Source of the DNA: an uncultured Acidaminococcus sp.
GTDB lineage: Bacteria > Bacillota > Negativicutes > Acidaminococcales > Acidaminococcaceae
Direction of reading: 5' to 3'
Length of the DNA stretch: 12,155 nucleotides
Assembly: GCA_905213155.1 (NCBI GenBank)
Contig: CAJMHI010000050.1
Span: 1-12,155, forward strand
The translations under genes were made by a program, and so were the position numbers. Shown here in pieces: positions 7,880 through 12,155 of this stretch. Every line of letters begins with the position of its first letter. Position 1 is the stretch's first letter. A model generated the notes under the pieces. That model was not told where the DNA came from. It searched no databases and was given only the letters and a program-made list of their open reading frames with translations.

Positions 7880-7949
7880 ATTATAGCAAATAATAGTTGC
7901 AGCAAGGGCATATGATTTGCTTTTCAGTAACACCCACGTATTGTATAGT
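7880..7949. promoter_or_regulatory. Divergent LysR/lyase control region with LysR-type site
   Basis: GCAAATAATAGTTGC (7886-7900) is the third GCAA-N7-TTGC site. For the plus-strand lyase gene, TTTTCA (7921-7926), a 17-bp spacer and TATAGT (7944-7949) predict a start near 7956, putting the site at about -63. For the minus-strand LysR gene, TATAAT (7885-7880) directly abuts the site, which then fills the -10/-35 spacer. One protein bound here could activate the lyase and repress its own gene. Confidence 0.55.
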
Positions 7950-8004
7950 AAACATAACGAAAGAATTGGTTCTATTTGCCTGGAAAGAAAGAAGAGGATT
8001 TAAA

Positions 8005-8964
8005 ATGGCTTTAACTTATGCTAAAGAAATTCGTTTATGTGAAGTAGGGCCTCGTGATGGTTTCCAAAATGAGAAGAAAGTACCTACCACAGAGGAAAAG
8101 ATTGAGCTGATTAACGCTATGTCGGACGCAGGATTTCCGGTCATTGAAGTCGGCAGCTTTGTAAGTCCCAAAGCTGTCCCGCAAATGGCAAACACGGACG
8201 ATGTGTTCAAGGGCATTACCCAAAAGTCCGGGACAGAATATCGTGCGCTGATCGCCAACTTAAAAGGGGTAGATAGGGCCATTGCGTGTGGCTGTAAAAA
8301 GGTGAAACTAAACGTATCGGCCAGCGTAGCCCACAACCTAGCCAATTTGAACTGCACCCCGGAAGAAAGCGTTTCCCGCTTTGCGGAATGTGTTACAAAA
8401 GCCAAAGAAGCCAGTATTGGTATTTCCGGTTCTATTTCCATGGCTTTTGGGTCTCCTTGGGATAAAGAAATTTCGCTGGATACCGTCAAAAAGATTGTAG
8501 AGGCCTATCTGAATGTGGGCGTGGATGAAATCAGTCTCTCCGATGCCTCCGGTATGGCTTATCCGTCTCAGGTTTCCCACATTTGCGAAGAGATGAAAAA
8601 AGCATATCCACAGGTCTCCTGGTGGCTTCACTTCCACAATACTCGTGGCCTGGGTATGGCCAATATTCTTGCAGGGCTTACCTGTGGCTTTACCCAATAT
8701 GATTCCAGCTTTGCCGGTGTAGGTGGCTGCCCATTCGTCCCCGGCGCCGCCGGAAACGTTTCCACCGAGGACGTTGTCCATATGTGTGATGAAATGGGCA
8801 TTGTTACTGGAATTGATCTGGATAAAGTCATGGCCGTCAGCCGCAAGGTGACAGAAATCGTGGGACACGCTACGGACAGCTATCTTCTTCGTGCCGGCAA
8901 AGCCAGCGACTTAATCCTAGACGTACCCAAACACCAGGCAAAGAATCACACAATCAGCAAATAA
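8005..8964 (+). CDS. Hydroxymethylglutaryl-CoA lyase-family enzyme
   Basis: The 319-residue enzyme of the HMG-CoA lyase group (DRE-TIM metallolyases) cleaves a 3-hydroxy-3-methyl acyl-CoA to acetyl-CoA and a keto acid. Catalytic marks: EVGPRDGFQNE (13-23, with R17 and metal ligand D18), the metal-binding HFH (H209, H211), and GVGGCPFVPGAAGN (238-251), holding the active-site loop cysteine C242 and metal-site N251. Length matches bacterial YngG-type lyases. The ATG at 8005 is chosen because GAAGAGGA precedes it and the family N-terminus (EIRLCEVGPRDG) follows; the frame is open further upstream but without likeness. The gene stands alone with a predicted LysR-dependent promoter. No HMG-CoA synthase or leucine-pathway genes are near, so the substrate probably comes from the CoA-transferase. 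Substrate may be HMG-CoA or a relative such as citramalyl-CoA; this is inference. Confidence 0.88.
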   Translation: MALTYAKEIRLCEVGPRDGFQNEKKVPTTEEKIELINAMSDAGFPVIEVGSFVSPKAVPQMANTDDVFKGITQKSGTEYRALIANLKGVDRAIACGCKKVKLNVSASVAHNLANLNCTPEESVSRFAECVTKAKEASIGISGSISMAFGSPWDKEISLDTVKKIVEAYLNVGVDEISLSDASGMAYPSQVSHICEEMKKAYPQVSWWLHFHNTRGLGMANILAGLTCGFTQYDSSFAGVGGCPFVPGAAGNVSTEDVVHMCDEMGIVTGIDLDKVMAVSRKVTEIVGHATDSYLLRAGKASDLILDVPKHQAKNHTISK

Positions 8965-9009
8965 TAGCTATTAGCCCAATCGCTAGCAATACTATAATTG
9001 AGTAAGCAT

Positions 9010-9074
9010 AGCGCCATATTGAAAATTAGTGGTCCAAAGACCTAAATTTTCAATATGGCGCTGTTTTTGTTTCC
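9010..9074 (+). terminator. Hairpin repeat copy A, long stem plus T-tract
   Basis: The arms AGCGCCATATTGAAAATT (9010-9027) and 9045-9062 are perfectly complementary over 18 bp, with an inner GGTC/GACC stem and a short CAAA loop. CTGTTTTTGTTT follows, so it works as terminator for the lyase gene. Its core (9018-9054) is also a copy of the repeat found at 9091 and 10399. Confidence 0.75.
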
Positions 9075-9081
9075 TATTACA

Positions 9082-9128
9082 TGATATAATATTGAAAATT
9101 AAGGGTCTAAAGACCTAAAATTTTCAAT
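9082..9128 (+). promoter_or_regulatory. Extended -10 promoter with hairpin repeat copy B
   Basis: TGATATAAT (9082-9090) is an extended -10; the best -35 is a weak TGTTTT (9062-9067), 17 bp upstream. The predicted start (about 9097) falls inside the left arm of the repeat: ATTGAAAATT (9091-9100) pairs with AATTTTCAAT (9119-9128), and GGTC (9104-9107) with GACC (9112-9115). The right arm ends right before the GGAGGAG ribosome site (9129-9135). A transcript starting here would lack part of the left arm, so a DNA operator is more likely than an RNA switch. Confidence 0.5.
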
Positions 9129-9137
9129 GGAGGAGTT

Positions 9138-10397
9138 ATGGAAATCCAACGAGATCTCTATTTACAAAAATTGATCAGCCGTATGCATAACCGCATGATC
9201 AAAGTCATCACCGGAATCCGGCGTTCGGGAAAATCCTATCTTCTATTCCACATTTTCAAGCGCTACCTGCTCTCCCAGCAAATCCCAGAGGATCATATCA
9301 TCTGCATGGAATTTGATGTATGGAAAAACAGGGACTATCGCAATCCGGACCATTTCATGAATTTTTTAGACCAGCAGATTCAAAATGATGCCCAGCATTA
9401 CTATATCTTGCTGGATGAAGTACAAATGCTGGATCACTTTGAAGAAGTACTCAATTCACTGCTCCATGATGATCGCCTGGATGTCTATGTGATCGGCAGT
9501 AATTCCAAGTTTCTCTCCCAGGATGTCCTGACAGAATTTCGGGGCCGTGGGGATGAGATCCATGTTTTTCCACTTTCCTTTCGAGAATATATGTCTGTGT
9601 ATGAAGGAGATGCCTACCATGGTTGGGCAGACTATGTACACTATGGCGGCCTGCCCTTAACGGCAACGATGCAACGGGAAGAGCAGAAAATCCACTACCT
9701 GACCAATTTATTTCAGGAAACCTATCTTAAGGATATCCAAGAACGCAACCACTTGGAAAAAGAGCAAGAACTAGATGACCTGATTACCATACTGGCTTCA
9801 TCTATCGGTGCCCTGACAAACCCCTCAAAGATCCATGCAACCTTTCGCACCAAATTGCATTCTTCCCTTAGCTTAAATACCATCCAGCGCTATATTGGGT
9901 ATTTGGAAGAAGCCTTTTTGATCTGCGCCGCCCGCAGATATGATGTGAAAGGCCGGAAATACATTGACACCCCATTAAAATATTATTTTGAAGACGTAGG
10001 CCTGCGTAATGCCAGAATCTCTTTCCGACAAGTAGAAGAAACCCACCTTATGGAAAATATTCTTTTTAATGAGTTGCGTACTAGAGATTACCTGGTAGAT
10101 GTGGGTATGGTCTCCACACGCGTGGAGGATGTGGAAAGGAATAAGCGATTGCGGAAACAACTGGAAATAGACTTTGTAGCCAATCAGGGGAGTAAGCGAT
10201 ATTATATCCAGAGCGCCTATGCCCTTCCCACTACAGAGAAGATCCTACAAGAAAAAGCCTCCTTACTGGCTCTGCAAGATTCCTTCAAGAAAGTTGTCAT
10301 TGTAAAAGATGTCATCAAGCCGCGCCACGATGAAAATGGTATATTATTCCTCGGGCTCTTTGATTTCCTCCTGCACCCGGATAGTCTGGATTGGTAG
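9138..10397 (+). CDS. AAA_14/DUF4143 ATP-binding protein
   Basis: This 419-residue protein is of the widespread AAA_14 plus DUF4143 ATPase type. Walker A is GIRRSGKS (26-33), Walker B YILLDEVQ (89-96), and a sensor-like strand VIGSNSKFLS lies at 118-127, followed by FRGRGDEIHVFPLSFREY (134-151). The DUF4143 part covers about 195-345. It ends in a restriction-endonuclease-like fold with LEIDFVA (342-348) and YYIQSA (355-360), where nucleases of this fold have an E-x-K; the Q and A suggest no catalysis. The physiological role of the family is unknown. A perfect GGAGGAG precedes the ATG. It is a single-gene unit, bracketed by near-identical hairpin repeats at both ends and a third on its promoter, so it looks like a self-contained cassette unrelated to the catabolic genes beside it. 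Confidence 0.88.
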   Translation: MEIQRDLYLQKLISRMHNRMIKVITGIRRSGKSYLLFHIFKRYLLSQQIPEDHIICMEFDVWKNRDYRNPDHFMNFLDQQIQNDAQHYYILLDEVQMLDHFEEVLNSLLHDDRLDVYVIGSNSKFLSQDVLTEFRGRGDEIHVFPLSFREYMSVYEGDAYHGWADYVHYGGLPLTATMQREEQKIHYLTNLFQETYLKDIQERNHLEKEQELDDLITILASSIGALTNPSKIHATFRTKLHSSLSLNTIQRYIGYLEEAFLICAARRYDVKGRKYIDTPLKYYFEDVGLRNARISFRQVEETHLMENILFNELRTRDYLVDVGMVSTRVEDVERNKRLRKQLEIDFVANQGSKRYYIQSAYALPTTEKILQEKASLLALQDSFKKVVIVKDVIKPRHDENGILFLGLFDFLLHPDSLDW

Positions 10398-10398
10398 T

Positions 10399-10448
10399 TT
10401 TGAAAATTAGTGGTCCAAAGACCTAAAATTTTCAATGTGGCATTTTTT
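10399..10448 (+). terminator. Hairpin repeat copy C, terminator of the ATPase gene
   Basis: The repeat begins one base after the ATPase stop codon. TTGAAAATT (10400-10408) pairs with AATTTTCAA (10427-10435), and GGTC with GACC inside. A T run (10443-10448) follows. From 10402 to 10441 it equals copy A (9021-9059) except for one substitution and one extra A, and it has the same orientation. Confidence 0.72.
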
Positions 10449-10476
10449 CATTGTTGTCCCCATCTAACAAAAACGC

Positions 10477-10496
10477 CTTGATTTACACAAATCAAG
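10477..10496. terminator. Short perfect hairpin, possible minus-strand terminator
   Basis: CTTGATTT (10477-10484) and AAATCAAG (10489-10496) form a perfect 8-bp stem with a 4-base loop. Only on the minus strand does a T run follow (GCGTTTTTG). A stronger minus-strand terminator already lies at 10573-10620, so this may be a backup or belong to a lost gene. The rest of 10449-10572 shows no gene I can support. Confidence 0.4.
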
Positions 10497-10572
10497 AAAT
10501 GTTTTCAGTGATTTTTTGCACGAGATCAGCAAATGTTACTTCGTGAATCGCTTTTTGTAGTCACTTTATGAA

Positions 10573-10620
10573 AAACAGGGTAGAAAGAGCCTTCGTTCAA
10601 AGGTTCCTTCTACCCTGTTT
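10573..10620 (-). terminator. Intrinsic terminator of the dehydrogenase gene
   Basis: AAACAGGGTAGAA (10573-10585) pairs perfectly with TTCTACCCTGTTT (10608-10620), and an inner CC/GG stem prolongs it. On the minus strand the stem is followed by TTTTTCAT. It lies 28 bp after the dehydrogenase stop. The plus-strand side has only a short T run, so it is mostly one-directional. Confidence 0.8.
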
Positions 10621-10647
10621 GGTAGGAAGCGTTATGTCACTTCTATT

Positions 10648-11538
10648 TTATTTATTTTTTTCTGCTGCGGCCAGGAGGGGATCCACAATTTGTTCCCATT
10701 TGGTAGGCGCTGCATCCACAAATTTCTTGGCAAAATCAAAAGGCACCAGCATTTCATGGACTTTTTTAGCGGCAAGGGTCATGGTAGGTTCTACGCCCAC
10801 GTCTTTTAACAGATCAGCGGAGCCTTCCAGTTCATGGCCTCTGCGTTTGGCATGCACGCCGGTACCGGTAACCAGACGGTTCAAATGGCTGACAAAGGGT
10901 GTACCATCCAGGCTCTTGCTGAGGGATGCTACCACGTCATCAGCCACGCCATAGGCGTGGGCCCCTTCCAGCATTTCAATCATCAAGCTGGCAATTCCTT
11001 TCATAAATACGCTGCGCATGAGTTTAATGGCGCTGGCAGCCCCGGCCCGCTCCCCGGCCAGGGTAATATCCATATGGTACGGGGTCATGGTGTCTTTAAA
11101 CAGTGCGGCACCGTTCCCGCTGGCAGTGATAGGCACCTGGTGTTTTTTCTTAGGCAGGCTGCCCAGCATGGCCGCATCCACAAAATTGACACCGGTATCT
11201 TTTACAGCATTCCAAATGGCTTCTTTGATGCCAGGGGTAGAAGCACTTACATCCACGTACAGCTGTCCTTTCCGCAGGCTGCCTTTAATTTCGTCGCATA
11301 CGCCCATGGTAAAAGTGGAAGGAACGGCAGCAAAAATTACGTCTGCCCATTCTGCAATAGCTTTAGAGGTAGGAAGCAGCTCCACATGTGCTTCTTCTGC
11401 CCGTTTATGCACCAGCTTGCCCATGGTAGCATCATCCTGCAGGGCATCATGGGCCTTGATTCCATGCAATCCTTCTCCATACAACCCAAACGCAATGTTG
11501 TATGCCGCTTCGCCAAATCCGATAAACCCGATATTCAT
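10648..11538 (-). CDS. NAD(P)-dependent dehydrogenase, 3-hydroxyacid type with DUF1932 domain
   Basis: The 296-residue protein starts with a Rossmann fold (MNIGFIGFGEAAYNIA, with GxGxxA at 7-12) and continues with DVSASTPGIK (96-105), the substrate-binding stretch of beta-hydroxyacid dehydrogenases. The probable catalytic lysine is K172 in AIKLMRSVFMKG. The C-terminal helical part holds the DUF1932 signature (RRGHELEGSADLLKDVGVEPTMT, about 232-254). The family oxidises or reduces small hydroxy acids or phosphogluconate-like compounds; the substrate here is unknown. I chose the ATG at 11538 because AGGAGG (11550-11545) lies just upstream and the Rossmann strand starts at once. The longer frame to 11631 has no ribosome site. 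It is divergent from a LysR gene, which probably controlled it, and has its own terminator. Confidence 0.87.
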   Translation of the reverse strand: MNIGFIGFGEAAYNIAFGLYGEGLHGIKAHDALQDDATMGKLVHKRAEEAHVELLPTSKAIAEWADVIFAAVPSTFTMGVCDEIKGSLRKGQLYVDVSASTPGIKEAIWNAVKDTGVNFVDAAMLGSLPKKKHQVPITASGNGAALFKDTMTPYHMDITLAGERAGAASAIKLMRSVFMKGIASLMIEMLEGAHAYGVADDVVASLSKSLDGTPFVSHLNRLVTGTGVHAKRRGHELEGSADLLKDVGVEPTMTLAAKKVHEMLVPFDFAKKFVDAAPTKWEQIVDPLLAAAEKNK

Positions 11539-11619
11539 GGTTGTCCTCCTTTGCCAGGTATGCTGGCCATTTCCCAGGGTAGTTCGCTTGCTTTTGTTTT
11601 CTACCATCAGGATACCAGC

Positions 11620-11669
11620 TTGTATCCACAAAGTAAAACAGATATAATTTCGTTAGGCAACAAAATTAT
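11620..11669 (+). promoter_or_regulatory. Promoter of the second LysR gene with overlapping palindrome
   Basis: TTGTAT (11620-11625), a 17-bp spacer and TATAAT (11643-11648) form a good plus-strand promoter starting near 11655. The inverted repeat ATAATTT (11644-11650) / AAATTAT (11663-11669) covers the -10 and the start, as expected for LysR self-repression. The same site lies upstream of the divergent dehydrogenase, whose own promoter I cannot place with confidence. Confidence 0.45.
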
Positions 11670-11689
11670 TTTGTATAGGAGGGGTTTTT

Positions 11690-12106
11690 GTGGAACTGGA
11701 AAGTTTAGGCTATTTTAAGGAGCTGACCCGGGATCTGAATATGACACAGACGGCCAAACGGCTGTTTTTATCCCAGCAGACATTGTCCAACCATATTGCC
11801 CGGCTGGAAAAATGGTGCGGCACGCCGCTGTTTTACCGCAAGCCACGGCTTAGCCTGACCAGTGCCGGGCTCTCCCTTCTGGACTTTACCAACCGGGTAT
11901 TAAATGAAGAAGAAGATTTTCGGGGCGTACTCAGCGATATCCGGGACGAATCCCGGGGGTTAATCCGCTTCGGTGCCAGTTTTGTCCGGTATAACGCCAC
12001 CTTGCCTGCGATTTTACCGCAATTTACGCAGCGCTACCCCCAGGTTTCCTTTCATTTAACCGATGATGCTTCCGCCCATTTGATGCAGCAGTTACTGGCC
12101 TATTAA
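11690..12106 (+). pseudogene. LysR-family regulator, truncated after 138 codons
   Basis: It starts with GTG at 11690 behind AGGAGGGG (11677-11684). The winged helix-turn-helix is intact (DLNMTQTAKRLFLSQQTLSN, 15-34; LFYRKPRLSLTSAG), followed by the linker helix and the first part of the effector domain (GLIRFGASFVRYNATLPAIL). The frame ends at HLMQQLLAY and stop. Relatives continue after LLA with a G-x-LDLAI-type strand and reach about 300 residues, so more than half of the protein is missing. The break coincides with the start of tandem repeats resembling an insertion-sequence end (12107-12150), so an insertion is the likely cause. A DNA-binding fragment without inducer control could still be made. 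Its divergent neighbour is the DUF1932 dehydrogenase. Confidence 0.75.
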
Positions 12107-12155
12107 GGCCGGGCTATAATTGACCCAAAGGGCCGGAAAAAAATGACCCACATCG
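12101..12155. mobile_element. Probable terminal end of an IS21-family element (partial)
   Basis: Two tandem direct repeats are present: GGCCGG-N8-TGACCCA (12107-12127) and GGCCGG-N7-TGACCCA (12131-12150), separated by AT-rich spacers. IS21-family ends carry multiple short repeats bound by the transposase, and TGACCC-containing ones are common in my recollection. They begin exactly where the LysR reading frame breaks. The transposase genes (istA/istB type) would lie to the right, outside the window, so the family is tentative. Confidence 0.42.

Noticed and set aside
7897..8004. N-terminal extension of the lyase by 36 codons
   Set aside because: It overlaps the predicted promoter and LysR site and lacks a ribosome site. 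The ATG at 8005 has one and matches the family start.
9091..9137. RNA switch that hides the ribosome site of the ATPase gene
   Set aside because: The predicted transcript start lies inside the left arm and the GGAGGAG is just outside the stem, so sequestration is not supported.
9010..10448. CRISPR array (three similar repeats)
   Set aside because: The repeats are hairpin units at irregular distances (73 bp and about 1.3 kb) with a gene between, and no regular spacers.
11539..11631. N-terminal extension of the dehydrogenase
   Set aside because: The AGGAGG at 11545-11550 would lie inside the gene, and the Rossmann fold begins right at the ATG at 11538.
10834..11718. Plus-strand open frame of 294 codons
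   Set aside because: Antisense to the dehydrogenase, with no ribosome site and no family likeness. The dehydrogenase on the other strand has clear motifs.

Overview
The window reads as accessory chromosomal DNA of a low-to-medium GC, Gram-positive-lineage anaerobe. Strong AGGAGG-type ribosome sites, intrinsic terminators and gene content (CitMHS carrier, class III CoA-transferase, HMG-CoA-lyase-type enzyme, YfcC carrier, DUF4143 ATPase) make a gut Negativicutes (Acidaminococcus/Phascolarctobacterium/Megasphaera-like) my best guess. That placement is inference; there is no rRNA or marker gene here.

Left edge (1-1282): the first 49 bases are the 5' end of a bacterial group IIC intron on the minus strand, abutting a perfect 18-bp palindrome that recurs 31 bp further on. 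Next is a Schlafen/AlbA_2-type ATP-binding regulator that has lost its N-terminal domain and start codon.

Core (1359-8964): a catabolic locus. A minus-strand operon encodes a class III CoA-transferase, an amidohydrolase and a YfcC-type carrier. Divergent from it is a CitMHS-type carrier, followed by a convergent LysR regulator and, divergent from the regulator, an HMG-CoA-lyase-like enzyme. Three copies of a GCAA-N7-TTGC pseudo-palindrome lie in the two divergent intergenic regions. Each is centred about 63-64 bp upstream of a predicted start site, behind a promoter with a weak -35 and a 17-bp spacer. This is the geometry expected for LysR activation, so CoA-transferase operon, CitMHS carrier and lyase look like one regulon. 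Inferred job: import of an (amidated?) hydroxy-di- or tricarboxylate, activation to its CoA ester and retro-aldol cleavage to acetyl-CoA plus a keto acid.

ATPase cassette (9010-10448): one AAA/DUF4143 ATPase gene is bracketed by near-identical 39-40 bp hairpin repeats. A third copy sits on its promoter and start region.

Right edge (10573-12155): a DUF1932-type NAD(P)-dependent dehydrogenase is divergent from a second LysR gene. That LysR gene stops abruptly after 138 codons, where tandem GGCCGG...TGACCCA repeats begin that look like the end of an IS21-family element. Both window edges are therefore damaged by mobile DNA, while the catabolic core looks intact.
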